Assembly: GCF_013358405.1 (NCBI RefSeq)
Contig: NZ_CP054836.1
Span: 1 to 64,000, forward strand
Source: Oricola thermophila
GTDB taxonomy: Bacteria > Pseudomonadota > Alphaproteobacteria > Rhizobiales > Rhizobiaceae
Length of the DNA: 64,000 nucleotides
Direction of reading: 5' to 3'
The translations under genes and the position numbers were made by a program. Below the pieces are notes generated by a model. It ran no database searches. It was not told where the DNA came from and was given only the letters and a program-made list of their open reading frames with translations. Numbering within the stretch: the stretch's first letter is position 1; every line of letters starts with the position of its first letter. Positions 57,558-64,000 of the stretch are shown here, in pieces.

Positions 57558-59500
57558 TGGCGGGACGGAGCGTTACAAAGGCCGACAGGCATCTCGACAC
57601 CTTGCCGAAACTGCTTGCCCACAACGCGCGTGAGTTCCCGGACGAAACTGCGCTTCGCGAAAAGACTTTCGGCATCTGGGTCAGCCAGACGTGGTCGCAA
57701 TACCAGGACAACGTCCGACGCATCGCGCTCGGCCTTACGTCTCTCGGTTTCAGGAAAGGCGACACCGTCGGCATAATTGGTGACAACAGGCCCGACTGGG
57801 TGGCCGCAGAGATCGCCACCCATGCCTGTGGCGGCATATCTCTCGGGCTCTACCGTGACCTGATGGAGAGCGAACTCGGCTATCTCGTCAACTATGCCGA
57901 ATCGCGCTTCGTCTTCGCCGAGGACGAAGAGCAGGTCGACAAGTTCCTGACCCTCGACGACGAGATTCCGTCCGTCGAGTGGATCATCTACGAAGATCCG
58001 CGCGGCATGCGCAAATATGACGATCCGCGGCTCATGTCGCTGGAAGAGCTGCGCAAGAGAGGCGACGAGCTACATGCTGCCGATCCGCGCTTGTACGAGC
58101 GGATGGCGGACGAAACGGACGGTGACGCGCTCGCGATCCTTTGCACCACGTCAGGGACGACTTCGCATCCGAAGCTGGCTATGATCAGCGGCCGGCGTCT
58201 CATCAATCACTGTCACAACTACCTTTCCGTCGATCCGAAAGGACCGGATGACGAATACGTATCGGTTCTGCAGCTGCCCTGGATCATGGAACAGCTCTAC
58301 GTGTTCGGCTTCGCGCTCATATCGCGCATGAAGGTCAATTTCGTCGAGGACCAGGAAACAACGATGTCCGACATGCGCGAGATCGGGCCGACCTTCCTGC
58401 TGCTTGCGCCACGGGTGTGGGAGCAGATAGCCGCCGATGTGCGCGCGCGCATGATGGACTCCTCGTGGATCAAGCGGAAACTCTACGACTTCTTCATGAA
58501 GATCGGACTTGCCGCCTTCGAGAAGGGGCGCGTCTCGCGGCTGGCGACCTTCTTCCTCTACAACGCGCTGAAGGACCGCATCGGCCTGTCCAAGGTCCGG
58601 TCAGCGGCAACCGGCGGGGCCGCGCTCGGCCCGGACACGTTCAAGTTCTTCCTCGCGATGGGCGTTCCGCTGCGCCAGCTCTATGGCCAGACCGAGACGC
58701 TGGGGGCTTACACCATCCATGAGCCCCGTGACGTCAATTTCGACACTGTCGGCGTGGCGTTCAACGAGGAAATCGAGATCAGGGTGGACAAGCCGGACCC
58801 GCAGGGTGTGGGCGAGATCGTCACGCGGCACGCCAACATGTTCATGGGCTACTACAAGAACGAGGAGGCGACAAAGGGAGACCTGCGCGACGGCTGGATG
58901 CACTCGGGCGACGCGGGCTATTTCGACGCGAACGGCCACCTCGTCGTCATCGACCGCATCAGCGATCTCGCCGAGATGAGCGGCAACCGGCGCTACTCGC
59001 CGCAATTCATCGAGAACAAGCTGAAATTCTCGCCATTCATCGCGGAGGCCGTCATCCTCGGCAACAAGCGGGACTATCTCGCCGCGATGATCTGCGTCCG
59101 GTACTCGATCGTTTCCAAGTGGGCGGAGAAGAACCGCATCTCCTTCACGACCTATACCGATCTTTCCTCGCGCAAGGAGGTCTACGACCTCATCTACAGC
59201 GAGGTGGAAAAGATCAACGACACGCTGCCGGAGGCGCAGCGTATCCGCAAGTTCGTCCTGCTCTACAAGGAACTGGATCCCGACGACGGGGAACTGACGC
59301 GCACCCGCAAGGTGCGGCGCGGCGTGATCGCCGAGAAGTACGGCGAGATCATCGACACGATCTACTCCGACCAGGATCACGTCGACATCGACACGACGAT
59401 CACGTTCCAGGACGGAACCAAACAGCGAATCCAGACAACGATCGCGGTGCGCAAGGTCGGCGACGTGCCGGAGTCGCGGGCGCTGACGGCAGCCGAATAG
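57554..59500 (+). CDS. Long-chain-type acyl-CoA synthetase (AMP-forming)
   Basis: A 648-residue adenylate-forming enzyme activating a carboxylic acid to its CoA ester. Family motifs are LCTTSGTTSHPKLAMIS (P-loop-like), RLYGQTE-type QLYGQTETLGAY, and GWMHSGDAGYFDANGHLVVIDRISD with the hinge region. The C-terminal extension (residues about 540-648) resembles the long-chain synthetase type rather than the short 500-residue forms. Its place between the LivG and LivH genes suggests that the imported compound, perhaps an aromatic or fatty acid, is trapped as CoA ester. Specificity is not readable. Confidence 0.9.
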   Translation: MMAGRSVTKADRHLDTLPKLLAHNAREFPDETALREKTFGIWVSQTWSQYQDNVRRIALGLTSLGFRKGDTVGIIGDNRPDWVAAEIATHACGGISLGLYRDLMESELGYLVNYAESRFVFAEDEEQVDKFLTLDDEIPSVEWIIYEDPRGMRKYDDPRLMSLEELRKRGDELHAADPRLYERMADETDGDALAILCTTSGTTSHPKLAMISGRRLINHCHNYLSVDPKGPDDEYVSVLQLPWIMEQLYVFGFALISRMKVNFVEDQETTMSDMREIGPTFLLLAPRVWEQIAADVRARMMDSSWIKRKLYDFFMKIGLAAFEKGRVSRLATFFLYNALKDRIGLSKVRSAATGGAALGPDTFKFFLAMGVPLRQLYGQTETLGAYTIHEPRDVNFDTVGVAFNEEIEIRVDKPDPQGVGEIVTRHANMFMGYYKNEEATKGDLRDGWMHSGDAGYFDANGHLVVIDRISDLAEMSGNRRYSPQFIENKLKFSPFIAEAVILGNKRDYLAAMICVRYSIVSKWAEKNRISFTTYTDLSSRKEVYDLIYSEVEKINDTLPEAQRIRKFVLLYKELDPDDGELTRTRKVRRGVIAEKYGEIIDTIYSDQDHVDIDTTITFQDGTKQRIQTTIAVRKVGDVPESRALTAAE

Positions 59501-59509
59501 GAGAATGCG

Positions 59510-60403
59510 ATGAACTGGGCCCTTCTCTCGCAACTCGTCGTAAACGGCCTCATCGTCGGCATGCTCTACGGCGTGGTCGCGATGTGCTTCGTGCTGATCT
59601 ACAAGTCGACGCAGGTGGTGAACTTCGCGCAGGGCGAGTTCCTCGTCCTCGGCGGGTGGGTCTGCCTGTGGTTCGTCACCGACATGCAGATGCCGTTCGT
59701 TCTGGCGTTCCTGTTCACGCTGGTCTTCATGACGCTGTTCGGCATCCTGCTGCAGGTCGTGATACTCCGGCCGCTGATCGGCGAGCCGATCATCAGCGTG
59801 ATCATGGTCACGATCGGGCTGTCGATCTTCCTGCAAGCGCTTATGAACTGGATCTTCGGGAACTCCGCAGAGCGGTTCCCGCCCGTCTTCGAGACCGAGA
59901 GCATCGCGATCTTCGGCCTGAATGTCGAGACCGCCTACATAATGAGCCTCGCTATGTCGGTCGTCATCATGGGGGCGTTCTACGCGTTTTTCCGGTTCTC
60001 CAAGTGCGGCCTGGCGATGCGGGCCACAGCCTTCGACCAGCAGGTCGCACAGAGCCTCGGCATCTCGGTCAAGCAGGTCTTCGCGATGGCGTGGGCGATC
60101 TCGGCGGTCGTGTCGGGCATCGCCGGCATTGTGATCGGCCTGGTCAACTCGGTTTCCTCGTCGCTCGCGATCATCGGCATCAAGGTGTTCCCGGCGGTGA
60201 TCCTCGGCGGTCTCGACTCGATCATCGGAGGCGTTGTCGGTGGCATCATCATCGGGGTGCTGGAAAACCTCGCCGAGTTCATCGACGGCCAGTTCCTGAA
60301 CTGGGGCAACCTGTTCACGATCGCTCCCTTCTACGTGCTGATCGTCATCCTGATGATCAAGCCCTACGGGCTGTTCGGCACCAAAGACATCGAGAGGATC
60401 TGA
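59510..60403 (+). CDS. LivH-type ABC transporter permease
   Basis: A 297-residue inner-membrane permease with about eight helices. The N-terminus QLVVNGLIVGMLYGVVAMCFVLIYKSTQVVNFAQGEFLVLGG is the LivH signature, and the C-terminal half has the typical motif ILGGLDSIIGGVVGGIIIGVLENL. A coupling loop is at RATAFDQQVAQSLGISVKQVFA. It is nine bases after the ligase gene and four bases before the LivM-type gene. Confidence 0.95.
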   Translation: MNWALLSQLVVNGLIVGMLYGVVAMCFVLIYKSTQVVNFAQGEFLVLGGWVCLWFVTDMQMPFVLAFLFTLVFMTLFGILLQVVILRPLIGEPIISVIMVTIGLSIFLQALMNWIFGNSAERFPPVFETESIAIFGLNVETAYIMSLAMSVVIMGAFYAFFRFSKCGLAMRATAFDQQVAQSLGISVKQVFAMAWAISAVVSGIAGIVIGLVNSVSSSLAIIGIKVFPAVILGGLDSIIGGVVGGIIIGVLENLAEFIDGQFLNWGNLFTIAPFYVLIVILMIKPYGLFGTKDIERI

Positions 60404-60407
60404 AGTC

Positions 60408-61481
60408 ATGGCGACGACTTCCCTGCGTCCCTGCGGCGATTTCCGCACCACCTACAAGGCCGACCAGTACCTGCTTCAGACCAAGTGGATCGGCATCTGG
60501 ACGTTCATCGCAATTGGCGTCCTGCTGCTCGGTCCGCTCGTACTCGACGGCTACATAATCAGCCTGCTGATCCTGATCGGGATCTATGGCATCGCGGCAC
60601 TCGGTCTGAACATCCTGGTCGGGATGACCGGGCAGATCAGCCTCGGCCATGCGGCCTTCTTCGGCTTTGGCGCGTTCTCGTCGGCGTGGCTGAACTCGAC
60701 CACCGGCATCCCGGCCATACTCACGATTCCGCTTGCCGGATTCATGACAACGGCGATCGGCATGATCTTCGGCATCCCGGCCGCGCGCATCAAGGGACTG
60801 TACCTGGCGATCGCAACTCTTGCTTCCCAGTTCATCCTGCAGGATTTCTTTGCCCGCGCGGACTGGTTTTCCGGCGGATCGTCGGGGTCGCTTGCCGATA
60901 CCGTGAGCCTTTTCGGCTTCGCCTTCGACAGCGACGAGCGCTACTACTACCTCGTCCTGTTCTGGACCATCCTGTCGCTGGTCGCGGTGGCCAACATGAA
61001 GCGCAGCCGGGACGGTCGGGCGCTTGTGGCGGTGCGAGATCACTATCTTTCCGCCGAGATCATGGGCATCAACCTGACGAAGTACCGCATCCTGGCCTTT
61101 GGGGTTTCCTCCTTCTTCGCCGGGCTCGGTGGCGCACTGTTCGGTCACTATCTCGGATATGTCTCCGCGGAAGGCTTCACCATCCTGCTGTCGATCCAGT
61201 TCCTGGCGATGATCATCATCGGCGGGCTCGGATCGGTGATGGGCACCATGCTGGGCGCCGCTTTCATCGTGCTGCTGCCGCAGGTAATGGAGGCGCTGAC
61301 GAGCGGCATGTTCGCGATGTTCCCGGAAACGCTGGCCACGTTCTCGTCCGGCCAGGCCTACATCAAGGAGATGTCGGTGGGTGCTGCCATCATCCTGTTC
61401 CTGATCTTCGAACCCGAGGGGCTTGCCCACCGGGTGAAACTCATTCGTCAGTCGTGGAAGCTCTATCCCTTCAGCTACTGA
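60408..61481 (+). CDS. LivM-type ABC transporter permease
   Basis: A 357-residue permease partner of LivH. It has a hydrophilic N-terminus of about 30 residues, then helices including IISLLILIGIYGIAALGLNILVGMTGQISLGHAAFFGFGAFSSA, the LivM signature. The late motif FLAMIIIGGLGSVMGTMLGAAFIVLLPQVMEAL is typical, and the coupling loop is VRDHYLSAEIMGINLTKYRI. The binding-protein gene follows after 80 bases. Confidence 0.95.
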   Translation: MATTSLRPCGDFRTTYKADQYLLQTKWIGIWTFIAIGVLLLGPLVLDGYIISLLILIGIYGIAALGLNILVGMTGQISLGHAAFFGFGAFSSAWLNSTTGIPAILTIPLAGFMTTAIGMIFGIPAARIKGLYLAIATLASQFILQDFFARADWFSGGSSGSLADTVSLFGFAFDSDERYYYLVLFWTILSLVAVANMKRSRDGRALVAVRDHYLSAEIMGINLTKYRILAFGVSSFFAGLGGALFGHYLGYVSAEGFTILLSIQFLAMIIIGGLGSVMGTMLGAAFIVLLPQVMEALTSGMFAMFPETLATFSSGQAYIKEMSVGAAIILFLIFEPEGLAHRVKLIRQSWKLYPFSY

Positions 61482-61561
61482 CGATTTCTACCCGCACCGG
61501 AGGAGGGGCGGGAAACAACCGGCGGTACATGATGCGCCGCCACGTATCCGGGAGGATTGAG

Positions 61562-62794
61562 ATGAGAAGATTGTTATCAACCGCAGTTGCCGTTGCGCTG
61601 GCTTCCGGCCTGTCCCCGGCGGCGCTTGCCGACAGCGTGTTCGTCGGCCACCTCGTGGACTACACGGGCCCGACCGGCTTCGTCGGAAAGACCTACGGTC
61701 CGGGCGTCAAGGACGCCATCGACTACGTCAATGCGCATGGCGGCATCGACGGGACGATGATCGAGCTGGAACAGGTCGACTACGCCTACAAGGTGCCCGA
61801 GGCCATCGCGACCTACAAGCGATGGACATCGCGCAACAACATGGTCGCCATGCAGGGCTGGGGCACGGCCGATACGGAGGCGCTGATCACCTTTGTCGCC
61901 AAGGACAAGATCCCGGTCTGGTCCGCATCCTATTCGGGTCATCTGACGGATCCGACCGGCAAGAATCCGAACACGGAGAAGCCTGCGCCCTACAATTTCT
62001 TCTACGGGCCCAGCTACTCCGACGGCTGCCGCGCCATGGTGCAATGGGCTGCCGACGACGCCAAGGAAAAAGGGATAGAGAAACCCAAGTTCCTGCATAC
62101 GGGTGACAATCATCCCTATCCCAACGCGCCGAAACAGGCCTGTGCGGAATATGCCGAGGAGCTCGGCTTCGAGGTGTTGCCGCCGGTCGTGGTGCCGATG
62201 GCCCCGGGCGACTTCAAGGCGCAGTGCCTGTCGATCAAGGACAGCGGCGCCAACTATGCCTTCATAGGCAATCTCGGCGGATCGGTGGTGTCGCTCCTCG
62301 CATCATGCGGCACGGTCGGAACGGACGTGACCTACATGGCCAATATCTGGGGTGGCGACTACAAGACCATCGAGGCCTCGAACGCGCAGAACTACATCTT
62401 CCCGTCGGCCTCGCCGTTCTGGGGTGCGGAAGCGCCCGGCATGGAACTGGTCAGGAAGATCTACGAGGAGGGATCCTCGGACAAGTCGGAGAAACCGACC
62501 CATCACTACATCCGCGGCATCTGCTCGGCCTTCTACATGGTGGAAGCCATGAAATGGGCGAAGGCCAATGGCGGCATCACCGGCGAGAACATCAAGCAGG
62601 GCATGTACGCCACGGCCGACTGGGTTCCCGAGGGACTCGAGGGGGTATGCGTGCCCTCGACCTGGACGGCCGAAGACCATCGCGGCACGACGATCGTGTC
62701 GGTGAATCGCGGTTCCGCAGTCGACGGAAAGGCACAGATCGAACAGATCGCCACGGTCGAGTTGCCGCGGCGCGACGACTGGATTGGCTACTGA
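61562..62794 (+). CDS. LivK-type periplasmic substrate-binding protein
   Basis: A 410-residue exported binding protein. The signal peptide is MRRLLSTAVAVALASGLSPAALA, before DSVFVGHLVDYTGPTG. The mature protein has the type 1 periplasmic-binding fold: YGPGVKDAIDYVNAHGGIDGTMIELEQVDYAYKVPEAIATYKRW is characteristic. The ATG at 61562 follows GGGAGGATTGAG and begins the signal peptide. In related clusters with acyl-CoA ligases the ligand is thought to be a carboxylic acid rather than an amino acid; that is an inference here. Confidence 0.92.
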   Translation: MRRLLSTAVAVALASGLSPAALADSVFVGHLVDYTGPTGFVGKTYGPGVKDAIDYVNAHGGIDGTMIELEQVDYAYKVPEAIATYKRWTSRNNMVAMQGWGTADTEALITFVAKDKIPVWSASYSGHLTDPTGKNPNTEKPAPYNFFYGPSYSDGCRAMVQWAADDAKEKGIEKPKFLHTGDNHPYPNAPKQACAEYAEELGFEVLPPVVVPMAPGDFKAQCLSIKDSGANYAFIGNLGGSVVSLLASCGTVGTDVTYMANIWGGDYKTIEASNAQNYIFPSASPFWGAEAPGMELVRKIYEEGSSDKSEKPTHHYIRGICSAFYMVEAMKWAKANGGITGENIKQGMYATADWVPEGLEGVCVPSTWTAEDHRGTTIVSVNRGSAVDGKAQIEQIATVELPRRDDWIGY

Positions 62795-62805
62795 TCGTTG
62801 ACACC

Positions 62806-62829
62806 TGCCTCCGCCCTCGGGCGGAGGCA
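62806..62829 (+). promoter_or_regulatory. Intercistronic hairpin after the binding-protein gene
   Basis: TGCCTCCGCC and GGCGGAGGCA form a perfect ten-base-pair stem with a CTCG loop, 11 bases after the binding-protein stop. It lacks a T-run and probably stabilises the upstream message or attenuates read-through. Confidence 0.6.
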
Positions 62830-62854
62830 TCCACCAAACCGAAGGCCAGGGACA

Positions 62855-63688
62855 ATGTTGCAGGCAGCGCCAGATACAGACAAGAGACCGGACGACAACT
62901 CCGACATCCTCCTGTCGGTCAACAATATCGAGGTCGTCTACAATGAATACGTGCTCGTGCTGCGCGGCCTGAGCCTCGACGTGGAACGCGGCTCGATCAC
63001 CGCGCTTCTTGGCGCGAACGGAGCCGGCAAGTCGACGACGCTGAAGGCAATCAGCGGTTTGCTGAAATCCGAGGACGGCGAGATCACGCGCGGTTCGATC
63101 ACGTTCGACGGCCGGACGATCAGTCACCAGGATCCCGAGAGAACGGTGCGCGAGGGCATTTTCCAGGTCATGGAAGGCCGCCGGATCATCCAGGACATGA
63201 CCGTTCTCGAGAACCTGAAGCTCGGTGCGTTCACGCGCAGCGACAAGGGCATCAAGGACGACATCGATCTGGTCTACTCGTATTTTCCCCGGCTCAGGGA
63301 ACGCAAGGGCCTGGCCGGGTATCTCTCCGGCGGCGAGCAGCAGATGCTGGCCATCGGGCGGGCAATGATGGCGCGACCGAAACTGATCCTCATGGACGAG
63401 CCGTCGATGGGGCTTTCGCCGCTGCTGGTCAAGGAAGTGTTCGGCATCATCAAGAAACTAAACGAGGATTTCGGCGTGACCATCCTCCTGGTCGAGCAGA
63501 ATGCGGCGATGGCGCTGAACTGCGCCAAGCATGGCTACATCATGGAAAACGGGAAGATCGTTCTCGACGGCACGGCCGAAGAGCTGCGCGAGAACGAGGA
63601 CATCAAGGAATTCTACCTCGGCGGCGGCGGAGAGCGGAAAAGCTTCAAGAACATCAAATCCTTCAAGCGTCGCAAGCGGTGGCTGTAA
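62855..63688 (+). CDS. LivF-type ABC transporter ATP-binding protein
   Basis: A 277-residue ATPase, second of the two ATPases of the importer. Walker A is LLGANGAGKSTT, the signature is YLSGGEQQMLAIGRAMM and Walker B is LILMDEPSMGLSP. The LivF stretch VREGIFQVMEGRRIIQDMTVLENLKLGAF is present. The ATG at 62855, after AGGCCAGGGACA, gives a short extra N-terminus (about 20 residues) before the ATPase core. Its stop overlaps the start of the next gene by one base (TAATG). Confidence 0.93.
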   Translation: MLQAAPDTDKRPDDNSDILLSVNNIEVVYNEYVLVLRGLSLDVERGSITALLGANGAGKSTTLKAISGLLKSEDGEITRGSITFDGRTISHQDPERTVREGIFQVMEGRRIIQDMTVLENLKLGAFTRSDKGIKDDIDLVYSYFPRLRERKGLAGYLSGGEQQMLAIGRAMMARPKLILMDEPSMGLSPLLVKEVFGIIKKLNEDFGVTILLVEQNAAMALNCAKHGYIMENGKIVLDGTAEELRENEDIKEFYLGGGGERKSFKNIKSFKRRKRWL

Positions 63689-64000
63689 TGAGCAATGCGA
63701 TCCAGAAATCGAAATCCGGCGGCGATGCGGGTATCTCCGCACCGGATCCGCGCGAGACACGCCCCGTCGCCGAGCGGCAGGCGGAGCAGTTTTCCCGCCT
63801 GCGGGAAGTGCTCGTTGCCGCAATGGAAGGCCCCTACTATGCCAAGGCATTCGCGGGCGTGGACCCGACGAGCATCGGGGGGCCGGCCGATCTCGAACAG
63901 CTGCCGATCCTGCGCAAGAACGACCTGATCGACATCCAGGCCGCACGGCCGCCGTTCGGCGGGATCATGGCGGAGGCGAGCCGGTCCGACTACCTGTTCG
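63688..64000 (+). CDS. Phenylacetate-CoA ligase-like AMP-binding protein, N-terminal part (truncated by window edge)
   Basis: The frame runs open from ATG 63688 to the window end, giving 104 residues. The stretch ERQAEQFSRLREVLVAAMEGPYYAKAF and LEQLPILRKNDLIDIQAARPPFGG corresponds to the start of the PaaK/CapK-type adenylate-forming enzymes. The ATP-binding motifs lie beyond the window. It overlaps the LivF stop by one base and so belongs to the transporter operon, making it the second CoA ligase there. An aromatic acid substrate is plausible but unproven. Confidence 0.8.
   Translation, partial: MSNAIQKSKSGGDAGISAPDPRETRPVAERQAEQFSRLREVLVAAMEGPYYAKAFAGVDPTSIGGPADLEQLPILRKNDLIDIQAARPPFGGIMAEASRSDYLF

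Overview
The window (64 kb, high GC, dense genes, short intergenic gaps) comes from an alphaproteobacterium, most likely order Hyphomicrobiales (Rhizobiales). Reasons: an ftsH-glmM order, Omp25-type outer membrane proteins preceded by perfect CtrA boxes, a serC-type RNA element in front of serC-serA, an RluD/DUF6476/RpoH block, and many periplasmic-binding-protein transporters. The genus cannot be named from sequence alone. No rRNA, tRNA, CRISPR, insertion sequence or prophage was seen.

Layout. 1-13.6 kb is housekeeping: the end of ftsH, glmM, two small beta-barrel outer membrane proteins, serC-serA, an EamA transporter, purA, a membrane-anchored hypothetical protein, rpoH, rluD and a DUF6476 protein. 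13.7-19.7 kb holds a PotABCD-type ABC transporter followed by a convincing creatinase. 19.7-24.6 kb is part of the protocatechuate 4,5-cleavage pathway (ligB, ligA, ligI, ligC) with a LysR-type regulator that carries two DNA-binding domains. 24.7-26.3 kb is a sulfide:quinone oxidoreductase plus a DUF2892 membrane protein behind a BigR/SqrR-like operator.

26.8-45.0 kb is the most striking part: a Lap-like biofilm adhesion system. A TolC-type outer membrane channel, a LapB-type ATPase/permease, a LapC/HlyD-type adaptor and an RHH_4 protein form an operon. A LapG-type periplasmic protease is encoded convergent with that operon and divergent from an 11.3-kb gene for a 3,774-residue adhesin. The adhesin has a candidate LapG cleavage motif near its N-terminus, seven related DEDDI/DUF5801-like modules (three identical at DNA level), a von Willebrand A domain, other beta-rich modules, RTX nonapeptides and a C-terminal secretion region. 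The shared lapG/adhesin promoter region carries two copies of the inverted repeat GCATA-N6-TATGC 52 bp apart. LapD and a c-di-GMP enzyme were not found in the window.

45.1-47.4 kb carries three exported proteins of unknown or partly known role. 47.5-52.9 kb is a valine-catabolism operon (mmsA, acyl-CoA dehydrogenase, hydroxyisobutyryl-CoA hydrolase, mmsB, enoyl-CoA hydratase) with a divergent LysR regulator. 53.9-56.6 kb is a hybrid histidine kinase plus OmpR-type regulator, divergent from a branched-chain-amino-acid-type ABC transporter operon (56.8-64 kb). That operon includes two acyl-CoA synthetase genes, which suggests uptake of a carboxylic acid followed by CoA activation; the last gene is cut by the window edge.
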